From: an uncultured Bacillota bacterium
GTDB lineage: Bacteria; Bacillota; UBA994; UBA5500
DNA: 18,325 bases
Assembly (NCBI GenBank): GCA_937874815.1
Contig: CALNBW010000159.1
Location: 1 to 18,325 of the forward strand
Reading direction: 5' to 3'
In this document: positions 7,516-14,350 of the stretch, piece by piece
Layout of the letters: each line of letters starts with the position of its first letter
Position numbering within the stretch: the first letter of the stretch is position 1
Notes under the pieces: generated by a model
Told to the model about the DNA's origin: nothing
Database searches by the model: none
The model's input: the letters and a program-made list of their open reading frames with translations, nothing else
Made by a program: the position numbers and the translations under genes

Positions 7516-8898
7516 CTACACCTTGGTCGCTTTCCAGTGACCAGATTTATAACGGAAGTAGATGAAAGCGGAGCGCGTAGCTTGGTCAATCGCAGTTGCC
7601 AGCCAAGCCCCCATCAGGGCCCAACCTAATACGTTGACGAACAGTTTAGCCAGGGAAACACGCACAAAGACTACGCCGACCAAAGTAGATATAAGCGGCC
7701 AGCGGGTGTCGCCGGCGCCCCGTAAAGCACCGGCCAGGATGAACTGGGTTGACTGCAGGGTCTGCACGAGTGCGATAATCTTGAGCACGTCAGCCGCGCT
7801 CTTGATAACCAGGGGATCGTCAGTGTACATAGAGGCTAAAAGCCCGCCGCCAAAGAAGAAAATTACCCCCATGAAGGCAGCTACCATGTTACCAACACGC
7901 CTGGTCTCCCAGCCATAGGTTTCAGCCCAGTCGGGCCGCTTGCGGCCCAAACTGCGCCCCACAAGCGATGTGGCTGCCATACCAAACCCCATGCCGGGAG
8001 AGAAGGATAGCCCCATAATATTCATGCCAATCTGGTGGGCAGCATAGACCATGGTGCCCAGACCAGAAACAACGCGTGTGTAACTGATCATACCAAAGCG
8101 CATAATCACCTGTTCCAGCATGGCTGGCGCACCGACCTTAACGATGCGGTTTATCAGATCAAAACGAGGTGCGAATTTGTCTTTGAGTGAGATGCGTAGT
8201 ACGGATTTCCCATTAGAAATGGCGTATAAGGCCATGAACATGCCTACTAGCCGCCCAAAGGATGTAGCTAAGCCAGCTCCATAAACCTCCAAGCGCGGGA
8301 AGCCAAAGTGACCGTTGATTAAAAGGTAGTTAGCAACAACGTTGACTCCGTTGCTGATCAAGTTGTAGCGCATAGGTGTGCGGGTATCCCCGGCACCGCG
8401 TAGCATGGCCGTAACACACATGCCGATGGTTTGGGGGATAAAACCGTAGGCGATCGTTCGCAAATAGTCTACAGCATAGCCAACGGCATCCGGCTCCGCT
8501 CCCATAAATAACACTATCGGTTCAGCGTAGAAATAGAGGGTAGCCGTGGCCACAACACCGAGTGCCGCAATGATCAGCAGCGACTGGCGAGCTGCCGTAT
8601 TGGCCTCAGCTATTTCTCCCGCGCCGATAAAGCGAGCCACCAGTGCCGTGGTGCCAACGTTTAACGCCATAAAGGCTGCCATGGCCAGGAAGATAGGCTG
8701 GGTGGTCAACCCGACAGCGGCAATCGCCGCAGGGCCCACGCCACCCACCATGATCATATCGACCATGCTAAAGACCTGAACTAACAGCTGTTCAACAACA
8801 GCTGGCCAAGCCAGATGCAAAACATCATGGCGCGCATCTTGTATAGTTAGCTCTTCTCTTTGTTCTAGGCCAACTGCTTGCGGTTGTGTCACAGCCAT
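7516..8898 (-). CDS. MATE family efflux transporter (second copy)
   Basis: A 460-residue inner-membrane multidrug/metabolite exporter of the MATE family, with about twelve hydrophobic helices in two homologous halves. After a polar N-terminus (~27 residues) the first helix region reads LAWPAVVEQLLVQVFSMVDM followed by MVGGVGPAAIAAVGL, the most typical MATE signature. The half-repeats carry the matching motifs MLRGAGDTRTPM (about residue 165) and ALRGAGDTRWPL (about residue 390), also diagnostic. The ATG at 8898 is preceded by GGGGGATGAGG. It is transcribed alone and converges on the diguanylate cyclase gene. It is not a recent duplicate of the first MATE gene: the helix-1 and half-repeat motifs differ. 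Exported compound unknown. Confidence 0.93.
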   Translation of the reverse strand: MAVTQPQAVGLEQREELTIQDARHDVLHLAWPAVVEQLLVQVFSMVDMIMVGGVGPAAIAAVGLTTQPIFLAMAAFMALNVGTTALVARFIGAGEIAEANTAARQSLLIIAALGVVATATLYFYAEPIVLFMGAEPDAVGYAVDYLRTIAYGFIPQTIGMCVTAMLRGAGDTRTPMRYNLISNGVNVVANYLLINGHFGFPRLEVYGAGLATSFGRLVGMFMALYAISNGKSVLRISLKDKFAPRFDLINRIVKVGAPAMLEQVIMRFGMISYTRVVSGLGTMVYAAHQIGMNIMGLSFSPGMGFGMAATSLVGRSLGRKRPDWAETYGWETRRVGNMVAAFMGVIFFFGGGLLASMYTDDPLVIKSAADVLKIIALVQTLQSTQFILAGALRGAGDTRWPLISTLVGVVFVRVSLAKLFVNVLGWALMGAWLATAIDQATRSAFIYFRYKSGHWKATKV

Positions 8899-8947
8899 CG
8901 CCTCATCCCCCTAATAATTCGTTAAGCAAATCTTTCTGTACCCGTTA

Positions 8948-8977
8948 AATATAGCATTTTAACTTTGGGTTCGTCAA
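8948..8977 (-). promoter_or_regulatory. Promoter of the second MATE gene
   Basis: On the minus strand TTGACG (8977-8972, 5/6) and TATATT (8953-8948, 5/6) are separated by 18 bases, 49 bases before the start codon. Confidence 0.65.
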
Positions 8978-9023
8978 ACATTTAGCCCTAGTGGTCGCAG
9001 CTAAATAACTATTGATGAAAAAT

Positions 9024-9052
9024 TTGTGCCGCCACCAGGAGCATTCTATAAT
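9024..9052 (+). promoter_or_regulatory. Promoter of deoD
   Basis: A perfect TATAAT at 9047-9052 with a weak TTGTGC at 9024-9029, spacer 17. The deoD start codon is 36 bases downstream of the -10 box. Confidence 0.55.
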
Positions 9053-9088
9053 AGTGGTAATGAGATTACTATTGGGAGGTTGTATAAA

Positions 9089-9796
9089 ATGAGACCAACG
9101 CCGCACATTAGCGTAAACTCGCCCGGCCAGATTGCTGAAACAGTGTTAATGCCCGGAGATCCGTTGCGCGCCAAGTTCATTGCAGAGAACTTCTTGGAAA
9201 ACCCAGTGCAGTTTAATGCTGTCAGAAACATGCTGGGTTATACCGGCACCTACAATGGCAAGCCAGTTTCCGTAATGGGCTCTGGCATGGGCATCCCTTC
9301 TATAGGTATCTATTCCTATGAACTGATTCATTTCTATGGGGTCAAGAACCTGATTCGAGTGGGGTCGTGCGGGGCATTTCAACCGGGCCTGAAGGTGCGG
9401 GATATTGTTCTGGGTATGTCGGCCTCTACTAACTCCAATTATGCTAACCAGTTTGGTTTGCCGGGGACCTATGCTCCTACGGCATCCTGGCCGCTGCTAA
9501 GGAAGGCCGTTGCTGTGGCAGAAGAGAAAGGTTACCCCGTCAAAGTGGGTAATATCCTGTCTTCCGATATCTTCTATGATGCTGATCCTGAGGCCTGGAA
9601 ACAATGGGCTAAGATGGGAGTGCTGGCAGTTGAAATGGAAGCGGCCGCGCTATACATGAATGCCGCTGCTGCCGGCGTCAATGCCCTCTGCATTCTCACA
9701 GTGTCCGATTCGCTGGTTTCGAAGGAAGCTTTGCCGGCAGCAGAACGCGAGCAAACTTTCACGCAGATGATGGAAATCGCACTCTCCCTCGCCTAA
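9089..9796 (+). CDS. deoD: Purine-nucleoside phosphorylase, DeoD type
   Basis: A 235-residue hexameric-type nucleoside phosphorylase that splits purine (deoxy)ribonucleosides with phosphate into free base and (deoxy)ribose 1-phosphate, used in purine salvage and nucleoside catabolism. It aligns along its whole length with the family: TPHISV (nucleoside-binding His), VLMPGDPLRAKFIA (phosphate-binding Arg), SVMGSGMGIPS, IRVGSCGA, GVLAVEMEAAALY (ribose/purine-contacting Met-Glu) and TVSDSLVSKE with the catalytic Asp, followed by AAEREQTF with the Arg that assists it. The ATG at 9089 has GGGAGG nine bases upstream; the longer frame starting at 9026 would begin upstream of the TATAAT box and is rejected. 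It is a single-gene unit with its own promoter. A REP-like repeat begins two bases after the TAA stop. Confidence 0.95.
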   Translation: MRPTPHISVNSPGQIAETVLMPGDPLRAKFIAENFLENPVQFNAVRNMLGYTGTYNGKPVSVMGSGMGIPSIGIYSYELIHFYGVKNLIRVGSCGAFQPGLKVRDIVLGMSASTNSNYANQFGLPGTYAPTASWPLLRKAVAVAEEKGYPVKVGNILSSDIFYDADPEAWKQWAKMGVLAVEMEAAALYMNAAAAGVNALCILTVSDSLVSKEALPAAEREQTFTQMMEIALSLA

Positions 9797-9798
9797 CC

Positions 9799-9834
9799 AG
9801 GACAGGGGGACGGAGCTAACGCCTGCAATTTATT
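9799..9834 (+). repeat. REP-like repeat, copy 3
   Basis: AGGACAGGGGGACGGAG, then CTAACGCCTGCAATTTATT. It starts two bases after the deoD stop codon and lies on the 3' side of the transposase gene, inverted relative to copy 4 on its 5' side. Confidence 0.8.
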
Positions 9835-9844
9835 TACAAAAAGA

Positions 9845-9895
9845 AGAGGGTGGCAGTTGATAATCGCGACATACGATTACCAACTGCCACTCTCT
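9845..9895 (-). terminator. Long hairpin directly after the RAYT stop codon
   Basis: A 22-bp stem (9845-9866 with 9874-9895) containing one mismatch and one G-T pair, with a 7-base loop CGACATA. On the minus strand it follows the transposase stop by one base and is followed by TTCTTTTTG, so it fits an intrinsic terminator for that gene. On the plus strand no T-run follows. The stem is much longer than needed for termination and may also be a structural end of the element. Confidence 0.7.
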
Positions 9896-9896
9896 G

Positions 9897-10673
9897 CTAG
9901 GCCCGCTCAACGATGCCCTTGCCAAGGCCAGTTACTCGCGCTATTTGCCGGATGCTCACCCCCGGCATCTGTTTCAGTGCGTTTAGTACTCGGCGTCTTT
10001 CGGGGCGCTCAAGGCTAGCTAATGATTGGCCTGGGCTCCAGTTGGGCAGGAGTTGCTGCAGATAAGCCTGCACCTCGCGATCCGCCACACGTTTTACTTC
10101 CACCATTTCCAAAATATTGGGGACATTTTCCTGCTCCGGTGGGGCTTGCCTCAGGAAATGCAGCAGTTTCTCAGGGCCACCCATGATTCCGCGGGCCAGA
10201 TCAGTTGTCACCAATCCTGGCACTCGTCCCCGCCCACCAGCATATTCGTAATGGCTGCTCCAGGGATAACCGTGGATCTCCTGGCAAAGCCCCGCCTTTA
10301 CTGGATTCTGTAGGATATAGCGCAGCACAGTTAAGAAGTAGCCGTCATCTTCAACAACCTCGCTGTGAAAACGCCCCTGAAAGACGTAGCCTACACGACC
10401 ATGCTTCCCGTTGAACCAAGCAGCATACGCCACGCCAATGCGCCGCATGCTTTCGCCAATAGGTTCTTCCCCCTCCGAAACCAAAAGGTGCACGTGATTA
10501 CTCATGAGGCAATAGGCATGTACCATCAAGCCGTATTCTTTCTGCAAACGCCTTAATAGATTCAGGTATCGTATTCGGTCATCATCATCCAGAAAGATGT
10601 TTGCTTGGCTAATACCGCGCGACATCACATGATAGATACCGGTTCGGCTGCGTTGCCGTGCTTCTCGTGGCAT
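9897..10673 (-). CDS. REP-associated tyrosine transposase (RAYT, Y1/HUH family)
   Basis: A 258-residue single-strand DNA transposase-like protein of the IS200/REP-associated group. It starts MPREARQRSRTGIYHVMSRG, typical of the family, and has the HUH metal-binding motif in CLMSNHVHLL (His60, His62) and the catalytic-tyrosine helix LRYILQNPVKAG (Tyr119). WSSHYEYAGG follows, as in RAYT proteins. The last ~30 residues (VSIRQIARVTGLGKGIVERA) look like a helix-turn-helix DNA-binding segment. RAYT proteins cut and join REP sequences in bacterial genomes and are usually single-copy and vertically inherited. The ATG is preceded by AGGGGTG. All catalytic residues are present, so it may be active; its probable substrate is the REP-like repeat found six times in this window. 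Confidence 0.9.
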   Translation of the reverse strand: MPREARQRSRTGIYHVMSRGISQANIFLDDDDRIRYLNLLRRLQKEYGLMVHAYCLMSNHVHLLVSEGEEPIGESMRRIGVAYAAWFNGKHGRVGYVFQGRFHSEVVEDDGYFLTVLRYILQNPVKAGLCQEIHGYPWSSHYEYAGGRGRVPGLVTTDLARGIMGGPEKLLHFLRQAPPEQENVPNILEMVEVKRVADREVQAYLQQLLPNWSPGQSLASLERPERRRVLNALKQMPGVSIRQIARVTGLGKGIVERA

Positions 10674-10734
10674 TTTTTCACCCCTAGTTCTTATTTAAAA
10701 TGGATATTTGCACACTTCGATCAGCATGCAAGCG

Positions 10735-10772
10735 GAATTTTTTTGCAGGCCAAAACTCCGTCCCCGTGTCTT
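10735..10772 (-). repeat. REP-like repeat, copy 4
   Basis: On the minus strand AAGACACGGGGACGGAG followed by TTTTGGCCTGCAAAAAAAATT. It lies about 60 bases upstream of the transposase start. It differs from the others at the leading bases (AAGACAC instead of AGGACAG), which breaks one pair of the CAGG/CCTG hairpin. Confidence 0.75.
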
Positions 10773-10840
10773 GCCCTTCCTTATCTCAACATTCTATATT
10801 CGTATCGTTTTTACCTGCAAGAAATAACACTAAGAAAAAA

Positions 10841-10872
10841 GGACTAGCCATTGAGGGTAACTTGGCTAGTCC
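10841..10872 (-). terminator. Intrinsic terminator of the tyrosine phenol-lyase-like gene
   Basis: A perfect 10-bp stem (GGACTAGCCA at 10841-10850 with TGGCTAGTCC at 10863-10872, 12-base loop). On the minus strand it is followed by TTTTTTCTTA, a classic T-tract, about 80 bases after the stop codon at 10950. Confidence 0.85.
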
Positions 10873-10915
10873 TTGCTGCCTCGGAGTGAGGCTTGGTGAA
10901 AGTGGGGGAAAAGGG

Positions 10916-10953
10916 ATAAACTTGCAGGCTAAAACTCCGTCCCCCTGTCCTAG
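10916..10953 (-). repeat. REP-like repeat, copy 5, overlapping a stop codon
   Basis: On the minus strand CTAGGACAGGGGGACGGAG then TTTTAGCCTGCAAG. The TAG of CTAG (10950-10953) is the stop codon of the tyrosine phenol-lyase-like gene. Confidence 0.85.
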
Positions 10954-12395
10954 AAAGGGCCGAGGTCGTGCTGGAATTTGGCCGCCAGGGCCGTTTGCCA
11001 GTCAGAGGTTGGCTGCAGGCGCCCGAAGAAAAAGCGTAGGTTCTGAGGCTCTTCAGTGAAAGTAAGCCCACCGATTAGCTGTCGATTCTCGTACAGCCAG
11101 TGTATTCTATCGATCGCATATTTGATCTGAGATAAAGTAAATACTCGCCGTGGCAAGGCTAAGCGGACTAATTCTAGAGGAGAGAAGACTTCTCGACCAT
11201 GTTGGTCTCGCTGTTCTGAAAGGGTGCCACGCTCCATGCCGCGGATACCGCTAGCTAGGTAAAGGGCCGCTGCTAGGGCCCCAGCCGGGTACTGGGCCTG
11301 GTTTACCTGCGGGAGAAAGGCAGCAGCATCTAGATGGCATCCCAGGCCACCTGCTGGCGTTACCACTGGTATACCTCGTGCTGCCAACTGCTCAACCATG
11401 TAACGGATAAACTCTGGGCCGTGGCTAATCATGTCCTCATCCATGGTTTCTTCCAACCCTACGGTCATAGCTTCCATTTCACGGACGGACATCCCGCCGT
11501 ATGTTAGAAAACCCTCGTAAAGTGGGACCAGCTCTCGTAGTTGGGCAAACAGACTATCGTCGCGCAAGCAAACTCCTCCGCCACGAGCGCAACCCAATTT
11601 GCGCCCCGAAAAATAGAAAACATCGCAGAGAGCAGCGATCTGCTGGGTGATGGCGCGAATACTGAGCCCGGCGCATTCCTGCTCTCGCTGCTTGATGAAG
11701 TAAAGGTTATCGGCCAAAAGGCTCGCATCAAGCACCAACAGCAGCTGGTATTGATCACAGACGCGGCGCACTGCCCGCAAGTTGGCTAAGGAAAATGGTT
11801 GCCCACCAAGCAGATTCCCGCCAGCTTCCATGCGAACAAAGGCTATGCGTTCACGCCCTTCTTTCTCAATTAGATCCTCAAGTTGTTCCACGTCAATATT
11901 GCCTTTAAACGGGTGTCTGCTATTTACCTGCATGCCCTCAGCGCAGGTCAGCTCTACCACTTGCCCTCCTCTAAGGATGATGTGGGCTTTGGTAGTAGTA
12001 AAGTGCACATTCATAGGAACGATCATGTCGGGCTGCACCAATACTTGTGCTAGTAGATGCTCGCAGGCCCTACCCTGATGCGCCGGTAAGAAGTGCTTGA
12101 AGCCAAACAGTTCCTGTACCTTTTGTTCCAGCCGAAAATAGGTTTCGCTGCCTGCGTAGCTATCATCGGCCAGCAACATGGCGGCCTGCTGCCGGTCGCT
12201 CATTGCATTTACGCCGCTATCGGTCAGCATATCTAGGAAAATATCCTGGTTCCGCAGCAAAAACGTGTTATTACCTGCAGCTGTAATTGCCTCCAGGCGC
12301 CTTGTTACCGGTGGTAGCGTTAGTTTCTGCACGATGCGCACTTTGTGCATCTCTAGGGGGAAGGTTTCTTCACTCCATATCTTGATCTTTGTCAT
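10950..12395 (-). CDS. Tyrosine phenol-lyase/tryptophanase family beta-eliminating lyase
   Basis: A 481-residue fold-type I PLP enzyme, closest in my reading to tyrosine phenol-lyase, which interconverts L-tyrosine with phenol, pyruvate and ammonia. Shared landmarks: NNTFLLRNQDIFLDMLTDSG, DDSYAGSETYF (Tyr80, proton donor in the family), HFLPAHQGRACEHLL, HFTTTKAH (Thr at the TPL-type position), Asp223 for the pyridine nitrogen, YFSGRKLG with Schiff-base Lys266, SGIRGMERG (Arg389, the TPL-type ring-hydroxyl Arg) and LELVRLALPRR (Arg411, substrate carboxylate). An oddity: Leu226 stands where TPL has an Arg near the cofactor O3'. The ATG at 12395 is chosen because AAAGGAAGAGGAAG precedes it and it already covers the family N-terminus; the in-frame ATG at 12458, after a G-rich run, is an alternative (502 residues). 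A T-box leader precedes the gene, and the stop lies in a REP-like repeat. Activity as TPL is inferred. Confidence 0.8.
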   Translation of the reverse strand: MTKIKIWSEETFPLEMHKVRIVQKLTLPPVTRRLEAITAAGNNTFLLRNQDIFLDMLTDSGVNAMSDRQQAAMLLADDSYAGSETYFRLEQKVQELFGFKHFLPAHQGRACEHLLAQVLVQPDMIVPMNVHFTTTKAHIILRGGQVVELTCAEGMQVNSRHPFKGNIDVEQLEDLIEKEGRERIAFVRMEAGGNLLGGQPFSLANLRAVRRVCDQYQLLLVLDASLLADNLYFIKQREQECAGLSIRAITQQIAALCDVFYFSGRKLGCARGGGVCLRDDSLFAQLRELVPLYEGFLTYGGMSVREMEAMTVGLEETMDEDMISHGPEFIRYMVEQLAARGIPVVTPAGGLGCHLDAAAFLPQVNQAQYPAGALAAALYLASGIRGMERGTLSEQRDQHGREVFSPLELVRLALPRRVFTLSQIKYAIDRIHWLYENRQLIGGLTFTEEPQNLRFFFGRLQPTSDWQTALAAKFQHDLGPF

Positions 12396-12481
12396 GCTTC
12401 CTCTTCCTTTCTTTGCCCCGTGATATGGTTTTGCCAAATATGGATAGTCAACATCCATGGAACCACCCCCCCCTTATAATC

Positions 12482-12765
12482 AAAAAACCCCGCCCTTTGA
12501 AGCCAAAGGGCGGGGTTAACCGCGTTACCACCAATGTTCACTGACATCTCACGATGTCAACCTCGTCAAGTACGCTGCCTAGTTGCAGTTATACTCTAGC
12601 GCTATAACGGGCGCGGGTCCCGGCGGCAGCCTACTTGAACAAGTCTTTCAGTGCGCAACTCGCGAGATGTATTCAAGACCCACTTCCTCGCACCTCTCAG
12701 CTGCCGGTTGCTTTCTGTCAGGAAGTTATGGGGTTCTACTTCTTCTCGGTCAACGTTTTTCTTAT
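12482..12765 (-). promoter_or_regulatory. T-box riboswitch with tyrosine (UAC) specifier
   Basis: On the minus strand the leader has all main T-box parts. Stem I closes with CGAGA (12748-12744) and TCTCG (12667-12663). The specifier loop has AGTA on the 5' side and GAA on the 3' side (the S-turn pair), followed directly by TAC (12671-12669) and the conserved purine A. The T-box motif GGTGGTAACGCGG lies at 12532-12520, with a TGGT bulge suited to a tRNA ending ACCA. A 14-bp terminator hairpin with a T-run follows at 12486-12517. T-boxes read through when the matching tRNA is uncharged, so expression of the downstream gene should rise on tyrosine shortage. The Tyr reading agrees with the gene behind it. 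Confidence 0.9.
12486..12517 (-). terminator. T-box-controlled attenuator terminator
   Basis: A 14-bp perfect stem (AACCCCGCCCTTTG with CAAAGGGCGGGGTT) with the four-base loop GCTT. The minus strand continues TTTTG after it. It is competed by the antiterminator formed by the T-box motif just upstream. Confidence 0.9.
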
Positions 12766-12770
12766 TGACC

Positions 12771-12798
12771 ATTGTACCTACCCAGTGCTGAATGTCAA
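12771..12798 (-). promoter_or_regulatory. Promoter of the T-box leader
   Basis: On the minus strand a perfect TTGACA (12798-12793) and TACAAT (12776-12771, 5/6) with a 16-base spacer. The transcript would begin about base 12764, just ahead of stem I. Confidence 0.75.
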
Positions 12799-12815
12799 GC
12801 CTGAAAGCAGGTTCC

Positions 12816-12853
12816 AAAAATTTGCAGGCGAAAACTCCGTCCCCCTGTCCTAG
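12816..12853 (-). repeat. REP-like repeat, copy 6, overlapping the fabF stop codon
   Basis: On the minus strand CTAGGACAGGGGGACGGAG then TTTTCGCCTGCAAATTTTT. The TAG of CTAG (12850-12853) is the fabF stop codon. It lies between fabF and the T-box promoter; no other terminator for the fab operon is obvious here. Confidence 0.85.
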
Positions 12854-14082
12854 GCGCGCCGGAGGGCGAGGGTGCAGTTGTGCCCGCCGAAGCCGAGGGA
12901 GTTGGAGAGCGCCGCCCGAATGGGTAGGGCGCGGCCTTGGTTGGCGACGTAATCTAGGTCGCAATCCGGGTCTTGCGTATTCAGATTGATGGTCGGATGC
13001 ACGTACCCTTCCTGGATCGACAGTGCCGTCACAGCCAATTCAACCGCGCCGGCCGCGCCTAACAGGTGGCCAATCATGGACTTGGTGGAGTTTACAACCA
13101 GTCTATCAGCCTTTGCCTGAAACACGTTTCGAATAGCTAACGTTTCCAGACGGTCGTTCATGTCGGTGGACGTACCATGAGCATTGATGTAGTCAACGTC
13201 GCTCGGCCCGAACCCAGCGTCGGCCAGAGCCAACTGCATAGCCCGGGTTGCTCCTTTGGCCTCGGGGTGTGGCGCAGTCACGTGGCTAGCGTCGTTGGTG
13301 GCTGCATAGCCCACTAACTCAGCGTAAGCCGTGCCGCCGCGTCGCACTAGGTGGGCCTCCGTTTCCAGAACAAGCACGGCAGCCCCTTCACCCATCACAA
13401 AACCATCCCGTTCTAAATCAAAGGGACGGCTGGCTGTCTGCGGATCGTCGTTGCGAGTGCTTAGGGCCCTGAGGGCGCAGAATCCAGCTAAGGCAATGGG
13501 GTTGACAGAGGCCTCGGTGCCTCCAGCTAAGATTACATCGGCCTCGCCCCTCTGTAAGCTACGCAATGCCTCGCCGATAGCCTGCCCGCCGCTAGCGCAG
13601 GCCGAGACGATGTTGTTGGCTGCACCCGTAAAGCCGTAGCGGATGGCAACCTGTCCGGCCGCCATGTTACCAATCATCATGGGCACCAGGAAGGGGCTAA
13701 TTTTGGCGGGGCCTTTGGTAAGCAAAATCTCGTGCTGCACCGCCAGAGTCTCTAGCCCCCCAATACCAGAGCTGACATAAACGCTAGCCTTCTCCGGCTC
13801 CACTTGCTTGAGGTCGAGCTGGCTATCTTGGATGGCCAGCTCCGCCGCAGCCAGGGCGAATTGCACAAAGCGATCAGTGCGCTTAGCTTCTTTCTTTTCC
13901 ATGAAATCGCTAGGGTCAAAAGCGGTAACCTCGGCAGCAATACGGGTGGGATAATCGCTGGTATCAAAGCGGGTAATAGGCCCGACTGCCGCTACCCCCG
14001 CCTTTAGCTTGGTCCACACATGGCCTTTACCAAGACCCAGGGGGGTGACCAGGCCTATGCCGGTGATGAAAACTCTCCGCAT
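12850..14082 (-). CDS. fabF: Beta-ketoacyl-ACP synthase II
   Basis: Condensing enzyme of type II fatty acid synthesis: it elongates acyl chains with malonyl-ACP, releasing CO2. The 410-residue product begins MRRVFITGIGLVTPLG and keeps the full catalytic set: Cys162 in SACASGGQAIG, His302 in NAHGTSTDMND, Lys334 and His339 in NSTKSMIGHLLGAAGAVE. FGGHNCTLALRR near the end is the usual family C-terminus. The ATG at 14082 has AAGGGGG eight bases upstream; an earlier in-frame start at 14124 would overlap acpP and add a non-family leader. It lies 13 bases after acpP, a very common order, and is the last gene of the cluster. Its stop codon is supplied by a REP-like repeat, with the C-terminus still of normal length. 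Confidence 0.96.
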   Translation of the reverse strand: MRRVFITGIGLVTPLGLGKGHVWTKLKAGVAAVGPITRFDTSDYPTRIAAEVTAFDPSDFMEKKEAKRTDRFVQFALAAAELAIQDSQLDLKQVEPEKASVYVSSGIGGLETLAVQHEILLTKGPAKISPFLVPMMIGNMAAGQVAIRYGFTGAANNIVSACASGGQAIGEALRSLQRGEADVILAGGTEASVNPIALAGFCALRALSTRNDDPQTASRPFDLERDGFVMGEGAAVLVLETEAHLVRRGGTAYAELVGYAATNDASHVTAPHPEAKGATRAMQLALADAGFGPSDVDYINAHGTSTDMNDRLETLAIRNVFQAKADRLVVNSTKSMIGHLLGAAGAVELAVTALSIQEGYVHPTINLNTQDPDCDLDYVANQGRALPIRAALSNSLGFGGHNCTLALRRA

Positions 14083-14095
14083 TCTTTTTACCCCC

Positions 14096-14326
14096 TTAGG
14101 CCCTGCTGGCGATGTAGTTGGCAATATCTTGCACAGTGAGGATGTGCTGCATTTCCTCTTCTGCTATTTTGAGACCGAAGGCCTCTTCCAACTCCATGAC
14201 GAGCTCTACCATGTCGAGGGAGTCAGCGCCCAGGTCGTCCTTTATCTTCGCCTCGGCAGTGATTTCGGCAGCTTCCAGACCTAGCTGTTCAGCGATGATT
14301 GCTTTTACCTTATCAATAGTGTTCAC
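14096..14326 (-). CDS. acpP: Acyl carrier protein
   Basis: A 76-residue acidic helical carrier protein that holds growing acyl chains on a 4'-phosphopantetheine arm. The attachment site is Ser36 in GADSLDMVELVMELEE, the standard motif recognised by holo-ACP synthase. The start codon is GTG at 14326, with a near-perfect AAGGAGGTGA ribosome binding site seven bases upstream, the strongest in the window and fitting the high level at which ACP is needed. It sits between fabG (24-base gap) and fabF (13-base gap). Confidence 0.97.
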   Translation of the reverse strand: MNTIDKVKAIIAEQLGLEAAEITAEAKIKDDLGADSLDMVELVMELEEAFGLKIAEEEMQHILTVQDIANYIASRA

Positions 14327-14350
14327 TGTTTCACCTCCTTTCGTTGCCTG

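Larger units (their letters stand above)
9799..10772 (-). mobile_element. RAYT gene flanked by inverted REP-like repeats
   Basis: The transposase gene (9897-10673) is bracketed by one repeat reading inward from the left (9799-9834) and one in opposite orientation on the right (10735-10772). This is the usual arrangement of a REP-associated transposase with its cognate repeats. No target-site duplication is visible, as expected for this single-strand transposition family. Whether the whole unit can move is not shown. Confidence 0.6.

Noticed and set aside
10605..11059. Plus-strand open frames across the region between the RAYT and tyrosine phenol-lyase-like genes
   Set aside because: They run through two REP-like repeats and a terminator hairpin and have no recognisable protein features.
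7383..12853. The dispersed repeats as a CRISPR array
   Set aside because: The copies are thousands of bases apart, in both orientations, with no regular spacers and no cas genes.
12602..12964. A 120-codon minus-strand frame overlapping the end of fabF and the T-box leader
   Set aside because: It runs out of frame through fabF, the REP-like repeat and stem I of the riboswitch; those features explain the sequence better.
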